Positions 1 to 7,254 of a stretch of 64,000 nt of DNA are shown in pieces. Under the pieces are notes generated by a model. That model was given only the letters and a program-made list of their open reading frames with translations, searched no databases and had not been told where the DNA came from. The DNA lies in contig JAXLWN010000009.1 of NCBI GenBank assembly GCA_046328475.1, forward strand, positions 62,001-126,000, given 5' to 3'. Source of the stretch: CADCWN01 sp046328475 (GTDB lineage: Bacteria; Chloroflexota; Chloroflexia; Thermomicrobiales; CADCWN01). Each line of letters begins with the position of its first letter. Positions within the stretch are counted from its first letter, which is position 1. The position numbers and the translations under genes are program-made.

Positions 1-57
1 GTGGGTGAGATGCCGAGCATGTGGCACCTGATGCGCCCGCAGCCGGCGCGGCGGTAG
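1..57 (+). CDS. C-terminal end of an upstream gene (partial)
   Basis: Reading frame 1 is open from the first base and stops with TAG at 55-57, leaving 18 residues that end in Arg-Arg. A strong intrinsic terminator follows 31 bases later, as expected for a gene end. Too little is present to assign a function. Confidence 0.5.
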   Translation: MGEMPSMWHLMRPQPARR

Positions 58-88
58 GGCGTTTCACGGACGACAATCGGAGACTGCG

Positions 89-115
89 GGGCGGGGAGGG
101 TTCCCCGCCCTTTTT
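89..115 (+). terminator. Rho-independent terminator
   Basis: A 9-bp perfect GC stem (GGGCGGGGA at 89-97 with TCCCCGCCC at 102-110), a 4-base loop and five T at 111-115. It ends the transcript of the partial gene at 1-57. Confidence 0.85.
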
Positions 116-637
116 GTGTGTTGGTGTGTTGGTGTGTACGCGTGTACGTGGATTACGTGTACGTGAGTTACACGCGTACGGGGTGGAAAGTAGGTTTGTT
201 TTTGCATTTTCACTTTTTTCTGCTCCTTCTCCGGACGCGGGGTGGGGCGGGGAGTGTAGGGAGAGGGGTGAAGGGTGAAGGGCGAGAGGAGGCCCCCCTA
301 CACCCCCCCAATGCTGGGGGACTTTAAGGCGGTAGCGCTGGTGAGCGTGTTTGGCTTGAGCGGGGTGGTGCTTGGGAGTTGGTGAGGAAAAACGAGGATG
401 TCGTGGGGCCTCCTTGATGGTGCCTTGTGGTGGGTGGTGTCCACGTTGCGGTTGCCGGTGTCGGGCGGTGAATGGCGGTGCGGGTGCCGTCGCCGCGCAT
501 GAGCATTTCGCGGGTGCCCGTACATATACGAACCTGTGGAGGGGGCCAAATCGTGCCAAGTTGGCGGAATATTGCTGATTTGGCGGTTGGATGGACAGGA
601 GCGGTGGGTGAGGGGATGAGCGCCGGTGGGGCCGGTG

Positions 638-712
638 GATGAAGTCCCGGCTGGAGGCGACCTGCGGCTCGCCGCGAAGTCCACCTGCGCGCGGACTGGG
701 ATGGGGTGAAGG
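638..712 (+). repeat. Type A two-hairpin interspersed repeat, copy 1
   Basis: Head GATGAAGTCCCGGCTG, first hairpin GGCGA/TCGCC, linker CGAAG, second hairpin AGTCC/GGACT around a CTGCGC loop. Same layout as the copies at 7031, 11419, 33001, 50117 and 52774. Confidence 0.75.
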
Positions 713-752
713 GGAAGCCGAGACTTTGGGTGGTCTCGGCTCCCGGTGGGTT

Positions 753-803
753 TTGACCTCATCCCGCCGCTGCGGCGGCGACCCTCTCCGAGCAGGAGAG
801 GGT
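753..803 (+). repeat. Type C GC-hairpin repeat, copy 1
   Basis: CGCCGC-TGC-GGCGGCG hairpin followed by ACCCTCTCC-GAGCA-GGAGAGGGT hairpin. It lies just 3' of the aminopeptidase stop on the minus strand. Confidence 0.75.
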
Positions 804-813
804 GAAACAAGGA

Positions 814-2297
814 TTAGGCACGGCTTTCGACGTATTTGACGAGGGCGGACCGCTGACGCCGGTGCCGCCTTTGGCGGTGTGGGGGCCGTCGGCGTCGGTC
901 ATGGCGCTGCCAAGCGATGTCGAAGATTGGATCAGGGCTTGCCTTCGGCAGATTCGCCGATGAAGAGAGCGGCGGTGATGGCCGCCGCCGCCGCGTCCGC
1001 CGGTGCTCTTGAGGTCGGCGATGTCGCTCTTGAGGGCGTCCTTGTACTCCGTCCCAGGTGAGGGGGCCCCGCCCAGACGCGCTCGCCCGCGTCGCCGGCG
1101 GCGGTCATGAAGCGGTCGATGAGGTCCTGGTTGTTGCCCATGACGGCGACAGCGACGTTGCCGAGGGCGATCATCTTGGCCCCGGTGAGGGTGGCGAGGT
1201 CGATGATCTCGTCGGCTGGACGGGCGGCGTGGGTGACGGCGTCGGCGAGGACCATGCGGCCTTCGGCGTCGGTGTTGCCGATTTCGAAGGTTTTGCCGTT
1301 GAGGGCTTTGACGACGTCGCTGGGGCGCATGGCGGTGCCGCTGGGCATGTTCTCGGCGGCGGTCATGATCACCGATGACGCGGACTTTGGGCTGGAGCAT
1401 GGCGATGGCCTTCATCGCGCCGATGACCGACGCGCCGCCGCCCATGTCGCTCTTCATGGAGTACATGCCGTCCTGGGTCTTGAGGTCGGGCCGCCGGAGT
1501 CGAAGGTGATGGTCTTGCCGACGAGGGCGATGGTCTTGGTCGCGCCGCCCGCCGGTTCGTAGGTCAGTTCGACGGACGGGGGTCGGCGAGACTGCCCTTG
1601 CCGACGGTGATGATGCTGTTGTAGCCGCCTTTTCCAGGGCTTCGCGGTCGAGCATTTGAAGCCGAGTTCGGTCTCGGTGGCGACTTCGCGCGCGGTTTCG
1701 GCGATCTGGGGCGGGGTCTTGTCGTTGCTGATGGTGTTGACGAGGTCGCGCGCGAGTTCGACCCCAGCCGGCCGCGACGGCTTTGGCCGTGGGCGACGGC
1801 GTCGAGTGGAGATGGTGCCGGTGGACCAGGTTCGATCGCTTCGACCTGCTTCTTGGGGCTGGCGGCTTCGCCGGTCTTGTAGCGGGTGTAGCGGTAGAGG
1901 GCGAGGTCAGACCTTCGACGATCTCGCCGATGTCGTCGTCGTCCGCGCCGTCGGGCAGGGCGGCGGCGACTTTGCGGGCTCCTTCGTCGCGCGCTTTCTT
2001 GATTGCGGCGCCGTAGGCGCGGCGCAGGGTCTCGCCCCAGCGGCCGGGCTCGTCGGACTGCTCGCCCAGGCCGGTGAGGACGAGGGTGCGCGCCCCGAGC
2101 TTGCCGAAGGTGGGGTAGGCGACGACTTCGCCGCGCTTGCCGCTGAAGCCGTTGGCTTCGAGCGCGCCCGCGAGCTGGCCGTCGAAGGCGCTGGTGATGC
2201 CGTCGGGGATGCCTGCGCCCGCGCCGATGGGCACGATCAGTGCGTCGGCTTGCGCTGTTTTCGCGTCGCCGGTTTTGGTGGTGATTGCAACCGCCAT
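814..2297 (-). pseudogene. pepA: Leucyl aminopeptidase (M17), many frameshifts
   Basis: The M17 family holds hexameric, two-metal cytosolic aminopeptidases that release N-terminal residues from peptides. Start ATG at 2297 follows a good ribosome site (AAGGAGG). Joining segments from all three minus frames gives a full-length protein of about 490 residues: an N-terminal macro-like domain (ALIVPIGAGAG), then TFDSGG, the metal-site segment DMGGGASVIGA, and the family signature NTDAEGRMVLADA. It ends at the TAA at 814-816. At least ten frame changes occur, yet each segment matches the family with no missense decay. I therefore infer sequencing or assembly indels rather than a true pseudogene, although the sequence as given cannot make the protein. 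Confidence 0.85.
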
Positions 2298-2787
2298 CGC
2301 TCCCTGTCCTCCTTGCGTTCCGTTCGGCCACAGTGCCGTAGCCTGTGCATTGTAGCGTAGTCGTGAGTCGTGAGTCGTGAGAGGGGGACGATGAACCGCC
2401 AAGACGCCAAGGACGCTAAGACGAGGGGATGAAGGGGAGGAGAGGAGAGTGGAGAGTGGAGGGAAGAGGGGAGAGAAGAGAGAGGAGGGAAGGGACAGAG
2501 ACCGCAGGGGCGCGGAGACGCAGAGAACGACGCGGAGACGAGGGGGGAGGGGGGAGGGGAATGGCGGGGCGGGTGGCGTGCGGAGGTCGCCCGGAGATGA
2601 AGTCTCCGGGCTACGCGATACGCCGGAATCAATCCGGCTGGGGTGGCGAGGTGGTTGGCTGGGGGAGGGGTGTGGGGGCGGCTATGGTGGCCTGTGCTGG
2701 GTGTTTGACTGGTGGGTGTGGGGTGGTGGGGATGGGCTATACTGGTGGAGTGTTTCGGACAATTGGCGTGGAGGGGGAGGCGCGGCG
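2298..2787. other. Spacer with tandem-word repeats and a possible promoter
   Basis: Contains GTCGTGA heptamers at 2358-2385, CGCCAAGA-type words at 2394-2425, GCGCGGAGACGCAGAG-type words at 2499-2540 and a type B element at 2590-2640. A TATACT -10-like box at 2738-2743 precedes the next gene. No coding frame is supported here. Confidence 0.6.
2590..2640 (+). repeat. Type B interspersed repeat, copy 1
   Basis: Hairpin GGAGA-TGAAG-TCTCC, spacer GGGCTACGCGATAC, hairpin GCCGGA-ATCAA-TCCGGC. Related copies lie at 6931, 11325 and 28680. Confidence 0.75.
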
Positions 2788-3241
2788 ATGTGGCGATGGA
2801 TCGATGCGAATGCGCGCCTGGTTTCGCGGCTGGTTGGGTGGGCCAGTCTGGCGACAGGAGCTGTTGTTGTTTGTTGCGCCGGGGTTCAGTGCGTGGCTGT
2901 TTGGGATGAGCGATCAGGTGGGGCTGATGCGCTATCTCGGGGGGCGCGATATTTTCATCGGGGGGCGATTTTGCTGGGGCGTCGGCTGGCGCTCTGGATG
3001 CTGGCGCGGGCGATCGCCGATTCGGCGGATGTAATGAGTCCCAGCGATCGGGGTGCTGGTGACTGGCACGACCGAGCCGCTGCGGTTGGTGGGCGGGTTG
3101 CTGTTTGCCGGGAGTTTCTGCGTGCTCGATTTCTCTCTGTCGCAGCGGCTCCGCTATGAGGGGTTGATGGCGGCGGGGACGACGATGACGGCGGCGGGGC
3201 GGCGGGTCGGGGTGGGGCGGGTGCGGTCGGCCCCGGAGTAG
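2788..3241 (+). pseudogene. Small membrane protein, DUF4267-like, frameshifted
   Basis: The ATG at 2788 has a good ribosome site (GGAGG). Stitching three frames gives a hydrophobic protein of about 130-150 residues. It has an N-terminal membrane segment (LVGWASLATG then LLLFVAPGFSAWLFG), the core GLMRYLGGRDIFIGG/AILLGRRLALW, and a last membrane segment VGGLLFAGSFCVLDF. The GRD..G..LL..R..LW..AR..AD pattern resembles DUF4267-type proteins of unknown function, recalled from family knowledge and not searched. Frame changes fall near 2860, 2965 and 3050. The third frame stops at 3241, overlapping the convergent zinc-ribbon gene, so the true end may be nearer 3160-3175. Confidence 0.5.
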
Positions 3242-3510
3242 AGGAAGACGCAGGCGAAGGCCAGGCAGGCGATCAGCAGGATGGCGATGCCGACGATGGC
3301 GAGGCGCGCGGTTGGTCCTGGTCCCGACATGCCGGGGCTGTAGGGGAGCATGGTGCCGCCCTTGGGGGCGGTGGCGGTCGCCATGGCGGCTTGCTGCTCG
3401 CCTTCGCGCAGGTTTGCGCCGCAATTGCTGCAGAAGCGGTTGTTGGGCAGGTTTTCCGCGCCGCAGCGCGGGCAGAGGAGGAAGCGGCGTCGCTGCGAGG
3501 TATCGGCCAT
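3154..3510 (-). CDS. Zinc-ribbon membrane protein
   Basis: A 118-residue protein. The N terminus has a four-cysteine zinc ribbon (LCPRCGAENLPNNRFCSNCGA, with CxxC pairs about 14 apart). A Gly/Pro-rich linker follows, then one hydrophobic segment (AIVGIAILLIACLAFACVFLY, residues ~78-98) and a short Arg/Pro-rich tail. Such zinc_ribbon_2 plus transmembrane proteins are common in Gram-positive bacteria and Chloroflexota and have no assigned function. ATG at 3510 is chosen because the ribbon starts right after it; no strong ribosome site is visible. It converges on the frameshifted gene at 2788. Confidence 0.7.
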   Translation of the reverse strand: MADTSQRRRFLLCPRCGAENLPNNRFCSNCGANLREGEQQAAMATATAPKGGTMLPYSPGMSGPGPTARLAIVGIAILLIACLAFACVFLYSGADRTRPTPTRRPAAVIVVPAAINPS

Positions 3511-3605
3511 CGGTCTAGTCCACCCAGTCCACGTTGCGTGCGCTGCGGCCCAGTGGCCGTGCGGGGCGATTATCGGTGATCGGGATGGGGCGGTGCCAGC
3601 GGGGC

Positions 3606-3693
3606 GAGTCGGGCAGTCGGGCAGTCGGATAGTCGGATAGAGGAGTAACGAGTAACGAGTAACGAGTAACGAGTGATGAGTGATGAGTGATGA
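3606..3693 (+). repeat. Octamer then heptamer tandem array
   Basis: GTCGGGCA/GTCGGATA octamers pass directly into GAGTAAC heptamers and GAGTGAT heptamers. Both heptamer words carry an in-frame-able stop (TAA or TGA) every 7 bases. Confidence 0.85.
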
Positions 3694-3700
3694 GGGGGGA

Positions 3701-3752
3701 CGGACCGCACCCCGCCGCTGCGGCGGTACCCCTCTCCCGCGAGGAGAGGGGT
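3701..3752 (+). repeat. Type C GC-hairpin repeat, copy 2
   Basis: CCGCCGCTGCGGCGG palindrome followed by CCCCTCTCC-CGCGAG-GAGAGGGG hairpin. Confidence 0.75.
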
Positions 3753-3858
3753 GGTTCTTGGCGGAGAGGTTGCTTTGTTGATGCGTGGGTGTATACACGC
3801 AAGTGGGTATCCGAGCGCGAGGGGCAGGGGAAGATATGGTGGTTGTGCAGGATGATTG

Positions 3859-3888
3859 CTGACAATTGCGGGTGGTTTGCGCGACAAT
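3859..3888 (+). promoter_or_regulatory. Candidate sigma-70-type promoter for the GNAT gene
   Basis: CTGACA at 3859-3864, 18-base spacer, GACAAT at 3883-3888, about 40 bases before the ATG at 3931. Confidence 0.4.
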
Positions 3889-3930
3889 AGGGCGCGATGG
3901 GGTTGGGGGGCTGGTTGAGGGTGGAGGGGG

Positions 3931-4401
3931 ATGGGGACGCCGAGGGTAAGGCGCGCGAAGGTGGGTGATGTCGAGGCGCTGGTGCGGCTGCGGGTGGCGC
4001 TGCTGCGCGAGATGGGGGCGGTGGACGAGGCTGGGAGCGAGCCGCTGGCGGGGGCGATTCGGCGGTATTTGATGGATGAGTTGCCGGACGAGCGGTTTCT
4101 GGCGTGGGTCGGCGTTGACGATGCGGGCACGGTGGTGGCGTGCGGCGGGCTGGTCTTTTTGCAGAAGCCGCCGTCGCCGGGCAATCATTCGGGGCGCGAA
4201 GCCTATATTATGAACATGTACACCGTGCCGGAGTGGCGCGGGCGGGGGCTGGCGTCGCGGATGTTCGCGACGATTGTGGGCCACGCGCGCGAGGCTGGCG
4301 CGGAGTTGGTGCGGCTGCACGCCACGGAGGATGGGCGGGCGATCTACGAGCGGGGCGGTTTCCGCCTGGTCGGGAACGAGATGGTCTTGCGGCTGACCTG
4401 A
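3931..4401 (+). CDS. GNAT family N-acetyltransferase
   Basis: A 156-residue single-domain GNAT, which transfers an acetyl group from acetyl-CoA to an amine; the substrate is unknown. Visible family features are the N-terminal strand RVRRAKVGDVEAL, the acetyl-CoA binding loop VPEWRGRGLASRMF (Q/RxxGxG/A type, residues ~99-112) and the C-terminal ATEDGRAIYERGGF motif (~132-145). The insertion PPSPGNHSGREAYIMNMYT is typical of a widespread GNAT subgroup of unassigned function. ATG at 3931 follows a GA-rich ribosome site (GGTGGAGGGG). The next small gene begins 37 bases after the stop and may be co-transcribed. Confidence 0.8.
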   Translation: MGTPRVRRAKVGDVEALVRLRVALLREMGAVDEAGSEPLAGAIRRYLMDELPDERFLAWVGVDDAGTVVACGGLVFLQKPPSPGNHSGREAYIMNMYTVPEWRGRGLASRMFATIVGHAREAGAELVRLHATEDGRAIYERGGFRLVGNEMVLRLT

Positions 4402-4438
4402 GTGGCCGCACGAGGGGCATACCGAGGAAAGGATCGGC

Positions 4439-4792
4439 ATGGATACGAGCAGGGTCTATCACGCGGTGGTGCTGGAGTTTCGCCCGAACGATCCGCTGGG
4501 GGTGAGCAACACGGTGGTGGAGTTGCTGCCGCGCCGTCGTCGCGAGGCGTATGCGAATGCGCTGAAGGAGGTGCCGACGGCGGTGGAGCGGTCGAGCGAG
4601 AAGCTGATCTACGCGGATCGCGGGGATGCGGAGCAGGCGGCGCTGGTGTTGCGCGCGGTGGCCGATCGCGTTTCGATTCAGCAGGTGCAGCGCCGGAATG
4701 ATATGGAGACGGAGAGTGTCTATGGCCTCGCCGGGTGGCTGATGCCGAGCGGGCATCAGTATGTGCCGGTGTCGGTGCGCGAGGCCGTGTAG
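4439..4792 (+). CDS. Hypothetical protein (117 aa)
   Basis: I do not recognise this family. The frame is clean, with ATG at 4439 after GAGGAAAGG. The protein is mixed alpha/beta, charged and cytosolic (no signal or membrane segment). Its middle (ERSSEKLIYADRGDAEQAALVLRAVADRV) looks like a helix-strand-helix fold that could take part in oligomerisation; this is a guess. It follows the GNAT gene by 37 bases, which suggests one transcript. The stop TAG at 4790-4792 abuts a tandem GGCGTGA array. Confidence 0.55.
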   Translation: MDTSRVYHAVVLEFRPNDPLGVSNTVVELLPRRRREAYANALKEVPTAVERSSEKLIYADRGDAEQAALVLRAVADRVSIQQVQRRNDMETESVYGLAGWLMPSGHQYVPVSVREAV

Positions 4793-4820
4793 GCGTGAGG
4801 GCGTGAGGGCGTGAGGGCGT
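4790..4820 (+). repeat. GGCGTGA heptamer array at a stop codon
   Basis: The stop TAG runs straight into GGCGTGA words (GCGTGAG phase) repeated about four times. It is followed at 4874-4924 by a type C element. Confidence 0.75.
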
Positions 4821-4873
4821 GGACCTCACCCTGCCGCCTGTGGATGTTGGGATGCCAGTTGGCGCACGGAGAA

Positions 4874-4924
4874 GGACCCCTCCCCGCCGCTGCGGCGGCG
4901 ACCCTCCCCCTGAAGGGAGAGGGT
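4874..4924 (+). repeat. Type C GC-hairpin repeat, copy 3
   Basis: CGCCGC-TGC-GGCGGCG hairpin then ACCCTCCCCC-TGAA-GGGAGAGGGT hairpin. Confidence 0.7.
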
Positions 4925-4983
4925 GGAAGGACCTGGGAGCGCGGGTGGTCTAGGGGAGTCGCGACGCTTTGCGGAGGTGAACG

Positions 4984-5319
4984 ATGCCGGTCGCGGTGCT
5001 ATATCGGTTTGAGGTCTGGCAGGGTGGGGAGCGGCGGTTGGTGACGCAGGATGAGGTATCGGCCAGCACGCTGGCGATGCTGGGGCCGCAACTGACGTCG
5101 GTGCCGCAGGTGCCGCTGCTGGCGCGCGGGTCGGGGTGGATGATTTTCGAGCATTACCGGGCGGCGCGGCAGGCGGCGCAGGTGTTGGACGATACGGCGG
5201 CGTCGATCGAGCTGCGCGAGGTGATGCCGGGCGACGATGAGACCGATAGCCCGTGGATCGCGGCCGATGGGACGCGGTATGCGCTGGTGCCTGGGGGGCT
5301 GGCGCAGCGCGTGAAGTGA
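4984..5319 (+). CDS. Hypothetical protein (111 aa)
   Basis: Not recognised. ATG at 4984 has a good ribosome site (GCGGAGGTGAACG). The protein is small, soluble and acidic, with alternating strands and a central helix (EHYRAARQAAQVLDD). The C-terminal part is DGTRYALVPGGLAQ. It has no signal peptide and no cysteines or obvious catalytic motif. It lies at the end of the GNAT-hypothetical group and converges on the NlpC/P60 gene; a long inverted repeat made of heptamers separates the two. Confidence 0.55.
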   Translation: MPVAVLYRFEVWQGGERRLVTQDEVSASTLAMLGPQLTSVPQVPLLARGSGWMIFEHYRAARQAAQVLDDTAASIELREVMPGDDETDSPWIAADGTRYALVPGGLAQRVK

Positions 5320-5326
5320 CGGTTGG

Positions 5327-5400
5327 GTCGTAGAGCGTAGAGCGTGAAACGTAAAGCGTAGGGCGTGGAGCGAAACACTCCACGCCCTACGCTTTACGTT
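5327..5400. terminator. Bidirectional hairpin built from 7-bp words
   Basis: Six heptamers of the form TRRRRCG start at about 5330. The arms 5348-5370 and 5378-5400 are perfectly complementary over 23 bp around a 7-base loop (CGAAACA). It sits between convergent stops at 5319 (+) and 5416 (-). A T-rich stretch (CTCCTTTTC) follows on the plus strand, so it probably ends transcription from the plus side, and possibly from both. Confidence 0.8.
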
Positions 5401-5415
5401 CTCCTTTTCACGACC

Positions 5416-6660
5416 TTACGGGCGGCGGGCTCCGGCGTAGTGCTGGACCCAGAGGGGTTCGTAGAGGGAGCTGATGGTGGTGCCGCGCGATTCGTCGCGG
5501 GCGTGGAGGAAGAGGCCGCCGCCGATGGCGATGCCGTTGTGGGTGATGCCGGGGCCGTCGGTATCGGCGAAGAAGACGATGTCGCCGGGTTGGATTTCGT
5601 CCTGGCGGAGCGGGGTGCCGACGAAGAACTGGTCTTGCGAGACGCGCGGCAGTTCGATACCGGCGACGGTGTCGTAGAGCCACTGGACCATGCCGGAGCA
5701 GTCCCAGCCGAGCGGGCCGTCGCCGCCCCAGACGTAGGGGGTGCCGAGGTGCTGCATCGCTTCCATGACGATGGCTTCGCCGCGCGCGGGATCGTAGACG
5801 CCCGCGCCGGTGCGCGCGGAGAGGGCGGCGACGGTTTGGCTGAGGTAGCCGCCGAAGACCCAGCCCTGGATGCCGTCGTAGTCGATGCCGTACCAGGCGT
5901 TGCCGCCGCCGTCATACATCGGGCCGTTGACGATCAGGACGACGCGCCCCTCGGGGACGAAGCTGAAGATGGGGGCGTCGGTGCCGATGCCGTCGCGGAT
6001 GCGCACGTCCTGGCCGTCGGTGCCGGTGACGACGGCGCGCTCGCCGACGATGATGCCGACCGCTGAGGGGGGGAGGTCCTGGCCGCGCGGTGAGGTGTAG
6101 GTTGCGATTGCCCCGCCGCCCTGGCCGCTGGGGACGCCGTTCAGGAAGCCGGCGGCGACCCAGCCGACGGTGCCGCCGTAGCTGACGAGTGCCCAGTCGA
6201 TGCCATCGACGTAGGTTGCCGCGCCCATCAGGGCGGTTGCGCCGCCGTCGGGGATGAGGAGCATGCGCTCGCCGCCGAAGCCGGGCTCGTCGCGGAGCCA
6301 GACGCCCGCGCCCTCGCTGCCGCCGATGTAGCGCACTTCGCCGCCGGATGAGGGTGACGCGAGCCACTCGCCCGCGCACCAGCCGACGAGGCCCGCGCCG
6401 CTGACTTTGTACCAGGCGATGTCGTCGGCGTAGACGGGGCCGTCGAGGACCATCACTTCGGTGCCCGCGCCGAGGCCGATCAGGATGGTGGCGTCGAGGC
6501 CGGGGCCGTCGCGCAGGGAGAGGAGGTTACCCTCGGTGGTCGCCACCACGGCGGTTTCGCCGACATCGACGAGGCTGCTGGCCCCGACCTGCGGCGCGCT
6601 GCCGAGGAGGAGGCTGGAGGCGAGCAGGACGATGGCGAGCAGACGCGGTTTGCGAGACAT
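5416..6660 (-). CDS. Secreted SH3b-NlpC/P60 peptidoglycan hydrolase
   Basis: A 414-residue exported wall hydrolase, predicted to cut D-gamma-glutamyl-diamino acid bonds in stem peptides. An N-terminal signal peptide (LLAIVLLASSLLLGSAPQVGA, residues ~7-27) precedes three bacterial SH3 domains at about 37-100, 105-175 and 205-275, which usually bind peptidoglycan. The NlpC/P60 domain follows (~285-414). The catalytic triad is visible: Cys321 in DCSGM, His374 in THNGIAIGG and His386 in FLHARDES. PYVWGG before the cysteine is also typical. ATG at 6660 follows AAGGAGGA. A TTGACA-type promoter lies 140 bases upstream, and the gene ends at the heptamer hairpin. Confidence 0.92.
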   Translation of the reverse strand: MSRKPRLLAIVLLASSLLLGSAPQVGASSLVDVGETAVVATTEGNLLSLRDGPGLDATILIGLGAGTEVMVLDGPVYADDIAWYKVSGAGLVGWCAGEWLASPSSGGEVRYIGGSEGAGVWLRDEPGFGGERMLLIPDGGATALMGAATYVDGIDWALVSYGGTVGWVAAGFLNGVPSGQGGGAIATYTSPRGQDLPPSAVGIIVGERAVVTGTDGQDVRIRDGIGTDAPIFSFVPEGRVVLIVNGPMYDGGGNAWYGIDYDGIQGWVFGGYLSQTVAALSARTGAGVYDPARGEAIVMEAMQHLGTPYVWGGDGPLGWDCSGMVQWLYDTVAGIELPRVSQDQFFVGTPLRQDEIQPGDIVFFADTDGPGITHNGIAIGGGLFLHARDESRGTTISSLYEPLWVQHYAGARRP

Positions 6661-6785
6661 GGACCGTCCTCCTTACGGTCGCACGGGCACCAGATTGACC
6701 CGTACGAGTAGCGGCGACGCCGGCGCACGATAGCCGGTTTTTTCGTTCCTGGATTGTTTAATCATCGATTGTGCGGCTGCCTTTG

Positions 6786-6829
6786 TACGTACATCCCAAC
6801 GGTATCATAACCAGATGGGGTTTTGTCAA
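6786..6829 (-). promoter_or_regulatory. Promoter of the NlpC/P60 gene with a GTACGTAC motif
   Basis: On the minus strand TTGACA (6824-6829), a 16-base spacer and TGATAC (6802-6807). The adjacent GTACGTACATCCC..GGTATC block (6786-6806) recurs upstream of the LysM-M23 gene at 19247-19268, suggesting shared control of wall hydrolases. Confidence 0.55.
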
Positions 6830-6930
6830 GCAATGGGCGGGGTGGTTTGATCGTTTTGTTGATTGGGATGGGGAATTTTTGTGGGGTGATGGGGTGCGCG
6901 GGGAGCGGGTGGGGTGGGGGCTTTTTCCCG

Positions 6931-6972
6931 AGCCGAAGTCTCCGGTTGATGATGCCGATCAATCCGGCTTTG
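6931..6972 (+). repeat. Type B interspersed repeat, copy 2 (degenerate)
   Basis: Keeps GAAGTCTCCGG and the GCCGATCAATCCGGC end, but the first hairpin arm is lost. Confidence 0.5.
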
Positions 6973-7030
6973 GTGGGGTTGCAAGGTCCGTAGGGGTTGA
7001 TGCTGGGTGGCGCGTGCGAGGTGCCCCAAG

Positions 7031-7095
7031 GGTTGAAACCCTGGGCTGAAGGCTCGCTGCGGCTCGCCGCGAAGCCCGCCTGCGCGGGCTCGGGG
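7031..7095 (+). repeat. Type A two-hairpin repeat, copy 2
   Basis: GTTGAAACCCTGGGCTG head, GCGGC-TC-GCCGC hairpin, GAA linker, GCCCGC-CTGC-GCGGGC hairpin. Confidence 0.8.
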
Positions 7096-7254
7096 AATGC
7101 GGTGCTTCGGCGGATTGCCTTGATTCCGGCAGGGTGCGGTGTCCGGGGGTATACTGACGCGGCTTTGCGAGTTCCGATGTGCGTGGAGATGGGTCTGCGG
7201 TCTGCGGTCCACGGTCTACGGTCTACTGTTCAGCGTCCAGAGGGAGGGATCAGG

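Larger units (their letters stand above)
116..813. other. Gene-free spacer with repeats
   Basis: No convincing coding frame. Positions 116-180 are GT-rich with repeated GGTGTGTT words and GTGTACG/TTACG motifs. A type A two-hairpin element lies at 638-712 and a type C element at 753-803, just before the stop of pepA. The open frames here are short and change on both strands. Confidence 0.6.
3511..3858. other. Repeat-filled spacer
   Basis: Octamer words GTCGG(G/A)(C/T)A at 3606-3640, heptamers GAGTAAC then GAGTGAT at 3641-3693, and a type C element at 3701-3752. No gene is supported. Confidence 0.6.
6830..7254. other. Spacer with type B and type A repeats
   Basis: A degenerate type B element at 6931-6972, a type A element at 7031-7095, GGTCTGC/GGTCTAC heptamer-like words at 7187-7235 and a TATACT -10-like box at 7150-7155 upstream of the LLM gene. 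No coding frame is supported. Confidence 0.55.

Noticed and set aside
638..712. Insertion sequence or MITE with a mobilising transposase
   Set aside because: No transposase, terminal inverted repeats or target duplications are visible near any type A, B or C copy in this window, so mobility cannot be claimed.
814..2297. Programmed frameshifting in pepA
   Set aside because: Too many shifts in both directions with no slippery heptamers or downstream structures; no leucyl aminopeptidase is known to need this.
3606..3693. CRISPR-like appearance of tandem repeats
   Set aside because: The unit is 7-8 bp with no spacers, and no cas genes occur in the window.
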